Source: Brachypodius melanocephalos
Taxonomy: Eukaryota > Chordata > Aves > Passeriformes > Pycnonotidae
NCBI GenBank assembly: GCA_013398615.1
Contig: VZSR01003371.1
Location: forward strand, 8,038,197-8,102,196
Direction: 5' to 3'
Length of the DNA stretch: 64,000 bases
Below, piece by piece: positions 37,538 through 49,300 of this stretch. Under the pieces are notes generated by a model. That model saw only the letters and a program-made list of their open reading frames with translations. It ran no database searches and was not told the origin of the DNA. The position numbers and the translations under genes were made by a program. How positions within the stretch are numbered: position 1 is the stretch's first letter; each line of letters opens with the position of its first letter.

Positions 37538-40500
37538 CTTGGGAAAGGGACAGGCACAACAAAACCCAGCTCAGTTTTTAGCCCAGCTCAGTTTTTAGCC
37601 TCGCGGCCTCTGTAGCGGCACACACGCCCGTGGGCACGCAGATGGCACAAGCGGCTAAGGGGCGGGCCAGGGAAGCAGCTCAGATTTTGAAACACGTTTA
37701 AAGGCAAACTCTAGATGACAAACACAGACTTCACCTGTGAAAACCTGGCCCTTGGGATCTAATGGAGTAAAATTCACATACAAAATGTCAGTAAAGGCTG
37801 TTCCTGTGCCACAAGGAAGAGATGCTTTCCTTCGTGCTGCTTTTCCCAAGGGTGCAAGGAACAACTCCCAAAGAAATTAATTTAAAACTGTGTGAAACTT
37901 AAGAAAGTGAAATCAGAATCCAGGCTGCAGTATATATACATATATATATTTAGAATGTCTAAGGAGTTAAGAAATCCTTCTCTTTATTAAATTACATTCA
38001 ATTACTTTACAGACATTCTTGCATGTAAGACTATGGAGTTGGAGCTGCAGCTGGTATAAATTGCCATTAGGATAAAATGGGTGTAAATTTCCTCCAGCTG
38101 AAGGTTAGACCCTGCAGGCAAAAGCAGGGAGTTTTAAAACTGAAAAAAATATTCCTCATTTTATATTTCCTTTATTTTGAATGGCAAGCCTCTTAGATCA
38201 GTTAGTGTTGCATTAACACTATTTTCTTGTGGAATCTCTTAGTTCTTTCTAATACTAAAACCAAAAAACTTTTTAACCATATGATATTTTTAACCCCACC
38301 TAACTCAGAACAAATACTCTCTTTCCTACCATGTAAACATACTTTTATTTAATTCTTAATCCTTTAAAAGTCCACTGCCAATGGGAAGCCATTGTCTGGG
38401 AAGAAGTTTGAAAAAGACCCTAATTCATGCCAGAGCCTCCCACCAGCCTAAAGAATCTGCATCGTCTCCACTATTGTATCCCCTCTAGAGCTAGTTTTTT
38501 TCAAAGCTGAAAAACATCCACTACATTATAAGCCCTTCTGACTTTCCAAATTGATTCAACAACTATCATGAGAGCAAAATGTAACCATTCATATCTTCTA
38601 TTTTGCACTTCTATGGCCTACCCTGTTCTCACTGAAATCAATAATAAAAAGAAAGCATTGATTTCAGCGACAGCCTAAGAGCTCAGAACTTTATGACTGT
38701 GAAAAGGAACAGCTGTATATGCCCCAATATGTGTTTATCAGTTGGTGACAGGTACAAAGTAGACATAATTCAATGTTCTAATAATAATTGTCCAAAAATT
38801 GCACATATTTATGCATTTCCACATGAACAAGAAAGGTTGTGGACCCTTCAATTTCTGCAATTATTCTAGTTATGAAAATCAGAGAGGATCCTACTGTACT
38901 ACCTACAACATGTTAAAAATATTTTTAATAACTTATTCCATCAAGGTTCCACATCTCCACATGCTGAGTTACAGCCTCTGAGCAGAGCTGTTGCCATATG
39001 CCCCCAAACACTGGCTTTGGTGGACAACAGACTGTTCCAGGTGAAATTTTTACATCAGGAACTCCATCATCCCAGAGACAGGACAGACTTAGCAGCCAGC
39101 TTGACATGTCTTCTCTCTTGTTATTCTAGAAGAGAACCCCCACCTGAGCCTTCAGTTTTCATTAAAGTGTCATTTCTACCAAACATGACAATACTTTTGC
39201 AGGTTAAGCTCTCAGTACTTTCACTCTGCTGCAGGAAAAATCTTAAACTAAAAATATTACCTGTGGTGACGTCATGCTGAATGCCCCTGACTGAAATACG
39301 AGCATTTTTTATTGGGTTGCCAAACTTATCAGACACAATTCCTTTTATCCCTCGATGAACCTGGAAAAGCAAAGTTAGATGGGAGTCACTTACTACAATA
39401 CCACCTCGTCCTCACAAGGAAACCTTTGTAGAGAGGAAACAATTATCAGAGTCCAGAGTTTAGAGGCTCTCAGGAGATAATTCACCTTCAGATAAAATTC
39501 CCTATTTAGGGATATTCAAGGAGACTGAGGGAAAGGGATAATGGAAACAGGGCTTTTTTGGGATGGGTATGTGGCTCTGCACTGAGAGATCCTTCCCTGA
39601 ACAAATCACTGGCACCTCTGGTCTGACCACAGTATTTAAGGACTGTTTCTGCATGTCTCCTCTAGACACAGAACCACAAAGAAATGAAAAGTTAAGGCTT
39701 TCAGAACCAATCTGCTGCTATGAACACAATGGGAAGGCATCACTTCAGGTACTTGTGACTCATCACCACCCTGCTGCCCACACTTCACTGCCTGTCAGAA
39801 TGTCATGACAGCAATGTGTATGACAGCCATTTCCCCTTCGCTACAAGCACAGAACTGAGCTGCTTGAGCTGCTGAGAAATGTGCTCGGTGACAAACTAAA
39901 GAGCAATGTGAATTCTGTCATACAAAGGGGTGCTCAAACAGCTACATTGGAAGTTTAATAAAACAAAACAAAACAGGAAAAAAGTTTCAAGTATTTAAAC
40001 TTTAAGCCTCTTAACGTTCTCTTTTTACAACGTTCCAAATTAAAAACATTTTATATGGGTAAACCTATATGACTTTTTAAAGTGAAAAATAATTCCATTT
40101 TTATTTTTTCTCTAAGCAACTATGGCAAACTTGAGTTGTTCATTACTTCACTTCCCCACCTCCTCTTTTCTCTTCCTCTCACTTTCCCTTCTCCAGTACC
40201 CTTGTCACAAAAGGAGAATAGATAAAACCACAAAGCATCAAAACAATGAGAAAAACATACTTGCTTTTTGGTTGGGATACAAAGATGTTTAAAAACAACC
40301 ATTAAAGTATCCAAACTTACAGTAATTGATAATACAAAGCTTGGGGGAAAAAAGTCTAGCCTAGTGAGAGCAGTTTTTAATTTAAGGTGAGACTGTTGTC
40401 TCTGCTCTTGTTAAGCAGCTGTTCCATATTGAGTGAAGTTATTTGCTGGAAGATTTAGGAACAAATCAATATTGGGATTTGAAAACTACCCCTTATAATG

Positions 40501-43500
40501 AAGCACTGCAATTTGCTTGGGGATTTATCACATGGATAAAAAAGTAAATATGGTCAGAAGAGTCATCTCAGACTCAAATTTAATTTACAGTATAAACATA
40601 CTTAAAGTAGTATGACCTCATCCAGCTTCAAAAATAATTTTGTAATTATAACATGACAGGATAAAAATGACAAAACTGAAATTTCTTTAACAATCTTGCT
40701 TTGGTTTGCTTTAGTAAATGTACTATTTTTCATTTTTCCTCAAATCGGTGTCACACGAGTTTGGCAGGGTGTTTTGATATTGCTTCTGATGGGGAGAAGA
40801 GATCAGCGTTTAGGAAAATGAATTCTACTTCTCTGTGTTAAGCCAAATAGATTTGTATACACACCAAACAGCCTGGTATATATCAGAATAAGAAAAGTTT
40901 GAATTGATTATGGCAGCCTTAATCCTTATCGGGGGTAATTCAGTCATCCTTATCTACAAAGTTGTTTTGTGTACTGTCCTGCATTTACTCAGAAAGCTTT
41001 TCAGGCACAGACTTCTACAGTATCTCACACTATAAAACCTTTACATCTTGAAGACTTCAACTGTAATATATATGGATTTAACCCAGCTCCATTTGGATTC
41101 ACTAAAACTCATTTTCATCAGACAGCTGTAAAACGAAATGAGTTTGGTGGTCTGTACTGTAGACTTTATTGAATGATAATACTTACCACAAGCAGCAAGA
41201 GGTTGCTTAGAAAAGCCATAAAAACACTCCTAACAATTTTAAATTACTGCATACTCTATCAAAATAAGGCATGACAGAAAGCTAATCTACTAATGGCTGA
41301 GAGAAAGATGACCAACTTTTGTTTCTGTGCTCACTTACTTATTGTCAGTGAGGTATTTGTTTTTGCTGAGCTTAAACTTATTATCAAAAATGACATTTAA
41401 GTGGCTTGTTTTAATGCTCAGAGACACACAGTTCTTCCTTTAGAAGATTTGGCTTCAGATATTTAATAACTACTTTCATAAAGAAAGATAGAAAGTGTGT
41501 AAATGACATTTCTAGCACAATTTTAGCTGAGTCTAAATTTCTTGCTGTGGGACAGTAGGGTTTGGGACACAGACATGGAACATGGAAAGGAAAATTTCAG
41601 GAAGCTCTCTGGAGAGCAGATCTTGCTTTAGTCTTCAAGAGGAGGGTTGATTCATACTTTTCTGTATATTAAGGTTTTCTCTAGTGTTAAATTTTGGACC
41701 GTTGATGAATAATGCTGCCCAAAGTATTCACAGATAATTCCCTTTCTCATTATTTTCAAGGCCTTTTCAGTCCTCAATCTCAGTCCCTTTTGCAGCATAG
41801 ACAAAATACCCTCTGTGTGTTCTGCTGAAGAAACTGAGGCACTGGGGCCCCTGGAGGAGCGTGGTGATTGATTCAGCATCATCCCGAGAGCTAACCAGGA
41901 AAATAGCAAAGAAATTAATTTTGACAAAGAGTGAAAAAGAAAAAGAGAAAGCAAAAAGGCCTGTAAAAGCAGAGCAGTACCATTTCCATGTAATTCAGAA
42001 GGGCACCTTTGTTTTCATGCCAGATTGTAAACAGTTCTTCCTCCAAAGGAAACTTTTCACATCCTACCTCCACGGTAACTTCGAAGCAATTTGTGTGAAG
42101 GTAATTAAAATCTGCCATACCTGTAGGTTTAAAAAGAAAGGGGAGAGCTCATGAACAACCATGTAGCTTTTAACTGGAGCTTTGCTGCTGCAGTCAGCTG
42201 AATGCCATCCCCATGGGTGTGGGTTATTATACTATAAAAAGTGCTTGCTAATATATAAAAAGTGTTCAACAAATTCAGAATTCCACAACCTGTTTCAGCT
42301 ATAAATTAACTAATTACAATGACACTTCTTTCAGGCAAAAAAAGCATAATTTGACATTATTATTCATCTGGCCAAGAAGTAGCAATAGAACAATATAAAT
42401 TGGTTAATCACAGTAATTTTATAATCAGCTGTATCAGAGGTGATGGCCAAGGGTCACCAGAACAGAAATGACCTTTTGCCATTATCATGTTCAAAACTGT
42501 TTCTGTACAAAAGACATTGGATATAATTTTGGGAAGAATGTAAGCCAAAGAGATCTAAACTTAATTCTCACGTGTGCCCCAAAGAATTCCAAATGTCTAG
42601 TTTCAGCATAATTATCTGGGGATCAGCTGAGTCCTATTGAAAAACACAGTTGAAGTACAGCTGAAAATTTATGAACACTGATATTTTATCTATGACAGTA
42701 TTGAAGGAATTCTAAAGAAAACAAAACAATATTATTGGGGAAATCAAATAAATAATGGAAGCAAAAATTAATTGGGTGTTTGTCTTTGTTGTAGTTTTCC
42801 CTGCAAAAAGAATTTATTTAAACAGATCAGAAAGCAGCACACGCATAGTTCACAAGATGGATTCAGACTCATGCTGCTAAGGAATGAGAGCATAGCATTA
42901 AGCATTTATTTTTACATGTCAGATTTGAAAATAAAAATACTATATGATATAACAAGTTTAACCCTTGCATAACTTGTTAATTTTCCTCAAGTCCCATTGG
43001 AGTTGAATGCATCCCAAGTTACCTGCATAAAAACATTACCAACGTAGATTTTACTACTTAAATCCCCTACAAATTATCTTTTGCATGGGTAGGACCTTAA
43101 CCAAACTGAAATGAATAAAATAATTTTGTTTAATCCCTGGTGTCTTATAAAGGTCACATAGAGGTTTTACCTCACTTGATATGATGGTAAAGTGGTTTTA
43201 CCTCCAGTGAAGCTGTACCACTCAGCACCATTTATAATACCTCCACGTTTTACAAAATTCCCACCACAGCGAAGCTCAGACCGGTCCGAGATGACGGGGT
43301 GTGCATCTGCGTAGGCTTTAGCCAGCATTTTGAACACCTGTAACAGACAGAATTGAAACATGTTTGCTTTTACAAACTCAAAACTTTGCCATTGCTGTTA
43401 TTAACTATTGCTGTAGCGAGTCCACATAGTGAGGTACTTTGTGTCCTCAAGACTGAAGGAGGCGATGAAATACTCTGCAAGGAAGTTTCATTTGTCGCTA

Positions 43501-46262
43501 AGAAATTTTGATTTGTCTTCTTCTCTAGGGTCCTCTACAATCCAATGCATTTATCCAGGGGCAACATATTAAACACCAGTGGATTCAATCTACCACCTGG
43601 GGCAGGAGCAGAGGACATTCCTGGTTATATTTCAAGTCCCAGGTTTTAAAGTTTTAAACTTGAAATTTAGGCCTCCTTTAGGTTTTGTTTTAGCTTTTGA
43701 TATCTTTACCCCTTTAAAAAAATACTTATATTACCTTCAGCCCAACTAAATCTCCACACTGAGTACTGCTGTTTAAAATAGTCAGTGTCAATTTGCTTTG
43801 CACTTATCACTCACACAGGAAAACCTGCCAGTTTGATCTCAGAGACAGTTGCTTCTGTATGGGGCAGAAACTATTCCTAAAAAGTGAGTGATAGGATGTG
43901 GTGATGTAGGATGTCACCACTGATTTCCAAAGAGAGTTGACATTGATGAAGAGCAGAGCAGTCACCATGTAGAAAGGAATAGTGGCAGAACATGTAGTGA
44001 AGACAGAAGGAAGAGCGTAGTTATCTGAAGAAACCATCTATTTGAATCATGTTCCTGCCCTTCTTCTCCAATGGTTATTCCAACTTTGTAAAAAAAAGCA
44101 AATGTAGTAGGTCAGTATTCAGAACAATGGTTATGACCCATATACGGCAGATAACCAATCTGCTGTTTTTTGGGATGCAGGTTCCCTGACAGCAGCAGCT
44201 GTAGATCACATTACTTAAATGCAGGTCACTTCACAGGTACATGTTTTATATCTTTCTGTGCAAAATTTAAAGTGATACCAACAGTGCTATTAAGGTGCCT
44301 GTGCTGAGTCATTTGAAAAATCAGTTTTTCATTGTGGACATCCCCAGCTCTCCCCTGTATGTTCTAAACTTCCATATTTGTAACCAAATTCCCAGACTTT
44401 GCAGTCACTGACTATGCAGCAGTCCCCTGTATAGGGTTCCCTGTCTTACTGTATTGCAAGCCAGGAGTGCCATTAGGGTTTGTCCAGCTGTGCACTACAC
44501 TGGGATGGAGCCCTTTGTCTGTGTGTGGCTGCATCCTTTCACCCAAAATGCAAACACTGTCCCTGAGTGGGAATGATGGAAGTACTGCTGTACCTCCATT
44601 CCAGGGGTGAACTGCTCAATAAAGCACACATGGCAATATTCCTTCACCACCTATGCACAGGATAGCCCTAGCCCAGGCAGTGGGATGTAAAAGCACAACT
44701 TTATGATTTCCACCAGTCCTCAGCAAGAGGTTCTGCAGCCTGCATTAGCACCCACCTGATGTTTCTGACACAGGCCTTTTACTGTGCAGTGCCTGGTTAA
44801 TTTTACTGCTAAGTCATTTTAATACACACATATTCAGCAGTCGTACAGCTCAGAAGAAATGGATTGATACAAAAAATGTTTAACGGTCATATATCTTTAA
44901 ATATTTAATATGTGTTAGTGAGAACTGTCATTTCAGAAGAAGTCAGCCTAGAGATATGCTCAAAGATAAAGGATGCTTCAAGTCAGAGATCAAGTTCTGA
45001 CTATTTTCAACTGCTCTTTGTTTATATAAAGAACCACTTCTCTTAAGAGGCCACAGACATTTTTAGCACACGCTAGAAGGCTGAAAAGCTAGCTGTTCTC
45101 CTGGTGGGCATGTCAGCAATGAATACTAGATTGAGGAAACCAAAGGGAAATAGGAAAGATGGCAAAAAATTTCACAGAAGATTTACAGTGAGTCCCAAAT
45201 GAGGAACTTTCCAGGGACAAGAGGCGGAAACCAATCCCATTCATCTGACCTGGAATAAATGTTACAAGGCTGCCACCATATGGCAACGAGTCTTTTTCCC
45301 CCTCACCTCCTCATGGATTCCACGGGAAAATAGCAGTGCTGGCCAGGCTTGTTTCTTTTCTTCTGGAAACCACTGGTAAAAATATCTCAGCCTACTCCTT
45401 TTAAAAATTAAAACCTGGATTTTCCTAATCTGTGCTTTATAAAATCATATTTGGCCTCACAAAAGATGGGTAAGTCTTTCCAGACCAAGCTGATAGTGTG
45501 TAAACAATCCTATATGTTAAAGTACATTAAGTCAGTGTATAAATCAGAGTCACATCATATTTTGAGTTGGAAGGAATCCACAAGGATCATCAAGTCCAGC
45601 TCTTAAGTGAAAGGCCTCTGTGGGGATTGAACACTTGACCTTGGCATTATTAGCATTAGCTCTACCCAAATGAGCTGATATGATGTTATAAATATATGTA
45701 TATATGCTTGCATTAGGGATATAAATATGTTATTTGTTACGTATTTGACACATACCTGCATATATATATATACAAATGTACATGATCTAAATCAATCAAA
45801 GTTTGTTATTTATTAGAAGTAAATGTTTCCATAGTTCCACAAATGGAACCAACATTCTAACCCTGAAAAAAACCAATATTACCTTTTCATCAGGTGTAGG
45901 GGAGAACATTTTTTCTTCCATAGGATGCATTGAATAATCATAAGGATAGGTCACAACCAGCTCACCCCCATGGAGGCTGGCAGAGAGCACAAATGGGATA
46001 GACCTCAACCACTTCATGACTGCTTTTGTCTCAGGAGCCACCTGAAATCCAGGAGAAAAAAAATAATAAAAAGCTGTGACTAGCCATGTGGCTTCAAAGG
46101 GGTTTGCTCCTGGGCAGGATGAAGCCCAGTGGCAAGGAGACTGTGTTGAAAGGAGAAAAGGAGAATATTGGAGCTCTTTGGCTCATCCAGCCCAAAAGTT
46201 ACTGGAGGCAGAAAATCAGTTTTCCCCGGGGAATGGATGATATCGATTGTTCACTGTGGGGG

Positions 46263-46312
<50 letters not shown>

Positions 46313-49300
46313 TTTGACAGAAGAAGAAACTTTTCATTACAGTGACATTTTCAGATGATGATGGCAGTACTTCAGGATGGAAAACTTCTGGCATTTTACC
46401 ACTACTTACCTAACTCTCTATATAATTTCAATTTTGAATCAGCAGGATTGACTTTAAATGGATAAACTGGAATAGGGGGATAAATTTGCAATTCTCAGCA
46501 CTTGTTGAAAATGCATTTGCTATCCTTAGGTCCGGGTGAATCTGTAAGTAAATGAAAAGTGATGCGTATAAAGCACAGCAATGCCTGCAGTTTACCCGCA
46601 GTGAGCTGTGGCAGGTAAATCACCAAATTTAGGGGGTTTTGACAGTTCTTCCTCAGTAACAGCGGGCAAGGGAGAGGGCAGCAGACTCCAGGATATGTTC
46701 AGACACCGGAATGCAGGAAGCTCCTTCTCCCCGTTTCTGATGAGCGATTTGTGGGGCCTGGGCGGTGTTAGTTCATTTTAGGGGTAACAGTGGCATCTGC
46801 TGGCCGCTCCCGGCAAGCCCAGACTCACTCCAGCGCCCCTGGAGAGATGATGCTCCTTTCCTTGCAGCTGAGGGAAGGTACCTGGGGAAAACCTGAGGAG
46901 GGCAGAGGCTGCTCATCTGGACCCTGCACAACTGCAGATATGTAGGTTTTATAAAAATGAGAAATATCTGTGATGATGAACTTAATCCAGCATCTATTTA
47001 GGGCTGCTTTAGGGGTTATTTATCACCCTTTGCTTTGACTCCATCAACTGTCAGAAAACCAGGCAGCCAGGGCTCCAGAGATCCTAAACTAACAGTGTCC
47101 AGGGGAAAACATCCAGAACAAACAAGAAAAAAAAACTACCAAACCAACCGAATAAAGCCCCTAAAGACCTATATATTTGTGATTCAACAATAGTAATTCC
47201 TGTTTTCTTTGGATCACTCCCTAATCTGTTATTGTTAAAAAACCTTTGGGGATCCACAAACCCAGATGTGGAGCAGAGGAAAACACTGTGAATGTGCACC
47301 ATGGATGTATTATAGCTCCATCAATGAGGCAGAAAGCCAAGGAAAAAGCCATGTCTAAACGTAATTTTACCTGGAATGATTTAAGAAGGTATTGCCCTGT
47401 CTAAGCAGGAGACTACCTCCCTATAGATGCTGTAGTTTTTAACTGAGTCCTTCTACTTTTTGGGGTTTTAAGTTGCTTCTGCAATTCAGTGGGCAAGAGT
47501 AAAATGCAGTTCTACCTGAGACCTCCCGATTTCAGTCCTTCATCCTGATCAGCCAACTGGCTAAGCAGACACCTGCATAAGCCCCAAGACAGTGCTGTCT
47601 CACAGAGCCAGTGTCCAACTGAAGTGAATGGTGTGAAAAAACAGGAGCTTCAATGTTGCTATTTTTATCCTAATAACATTTCAGTGACATCAGTGATTAA
47701 AGCTTTGAAATGAGCATATTCTGGTTCAGCTCCACTGGATGATAGCAGATGTTATCTATGCCACTCTGGCCTTTGACTTTTCCTCTAATGTGGGTTTTAT
47801 GGAGCTTTATTTTTTTTCACCAGGGCTTTTGCTTTTAAGTTAGATGAGATCAATTTTGAAGTACCCATCTCACAAGAACAATTCAGAGCACAACTAGAAA
47901 AGAGAGAAAATATTTCTGCATGAGTATAGAGAAGGGGCACAATCCTTTTTAAACTTGAATCTCATTTCTGTCGATTATACTGCAATTAGTCACTGTCTCC
48001 ATGGCTTTCAAAGATTTCTTTTTTTTCCTTTTAAAAGCAGCCAGACTAATTTTCTTAAAGGGTATGCCAGCCTTCACTGGCATAGACTGCCGAATTCTGT
48101 TTGAACCAAGACAATTGAACTGACTATATTTCAGATGAAGCCTGAAGTCTGTCTGTCTGAGCCCTCAGACCACTTTTTATAATAATTCATAAAAGTGGGG
48201 AACAAAACACTCTGTATGAAGCCAGGCTTTTAGGGAGGAGGAGATCTGGCTGAGAGCTCGATTTCTGCTTCCTGATTTTTACACAATGCCCTAAAACACT
48301 CAGATAATTATTTTAATAAGGAAGGTAACAAACACTGTTAAGTAAATGGAAGGGGATAGGCTGGTGTTGAAACATTCAACCTAATGCTCCTACATGCACA
48401 AAGCAGCACTGTAAGAGCCATGAGTTCATCTGCCTGACAAAACTGAGGGTCATTAAGGGACAGCTCATTTGGCATCTCATGGTACCACCAGCAGAGGAGA
48501 CACAAGGCTGTGAGACCACTTACTGCCAGGTTTGTGAACCAAAGGAAACTACAGTCAGCAAGGAGATTTTGTGGTCACAAAAAATCACAGTCACAGGCCC
48601 ACTGGTTCCCTCATTTGCTCTGCAAATTTGGATTTGGAGATTTTTTGAGTTTTGTTTATGTGAGGACCAGCTTTGGGGCCAGGAGATCACTTAGAAGTTC
48701 CTCAAGCTTTGGTGCTCTGAGGAGTACCTTGGATGGCCACCTTATTTCTTCTTTAAGAACAAGAAAAAGTTTATAGGAGAAGTGATGTATTTGTAACCCC
48801 AGGTCATCACCCCCTGAGGCAGAGCTCAGGCAGGGTGGTGGTTGTGTGCCAAGGTTCCTTGGTCCCTTGTCTGTGGCAGATAACCCAGGGTGATGCTGCA
48901 GCTGGGGCAAAGTTGTGAGAGCAATGTCAGGCTGCCTCCACCCATCCCTCTACAAACTGCTGTGATGTTACACAGGGTTTAAGAAAGCAAAATACATGGT
49001 TGTGGAAATGACTTCAGCAAGTGGCTCCCTGCCACTGACCATCTCTCACAGGGCAGCAGAAGAACCAGAAGCAAGACTTGGAGAGGGAGGAGATTAGAGC
49101 CAGGAAATCCAGAGTTACAGGGACTCTGGGCTGCACAGTGAGAGACAAGATAACAGTTTGCACCAGGCATTGGAAAAAAGGGGGGGGGTGGTTAAAGAAA
49201 TGTTTGTCCTTCCTCAGTGTTGCCTGGATCCTCAACCCTGCACCTCTGGACACAGAGAGAGAGAGTGAGCACATGGCTGGAAGAAGATCTCCATCCTTTC

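Larger units (their letters stand above)
37090..37640. other. CpG-dense, GC-rich block over the 3' end of CPZ
   Basis: CpG dinucleotides are frequent from the 3' UTR through the last exon into the adjoining intron, while the rest of the window is AT-rich and CpG-poor. It is not at the 5' end of a recognised gene. It may be an intragenic CpG island, or result from biased gene conversion in a GC-rich terminal exon. Confidence 0.6.

Noticed and set aside
37296..37598. 100-codon plus-strand open frame across the last CPZ exon
   Set aside because: It is a shadow of the CPZ frame in GC-rich sequence, where stops are rare on all frames.
45270..45290. Second CTCF-like site TGCCACCATATGG
   Set aside because: Three mismatches in the core make it too weak to list.
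45612..45678. A functional tRNA-Ile gene
   Set aside because: The acceptor stem is missing, there are many mismatches, and it is fused to a CR1-like tail, so it is the head of a SINE.
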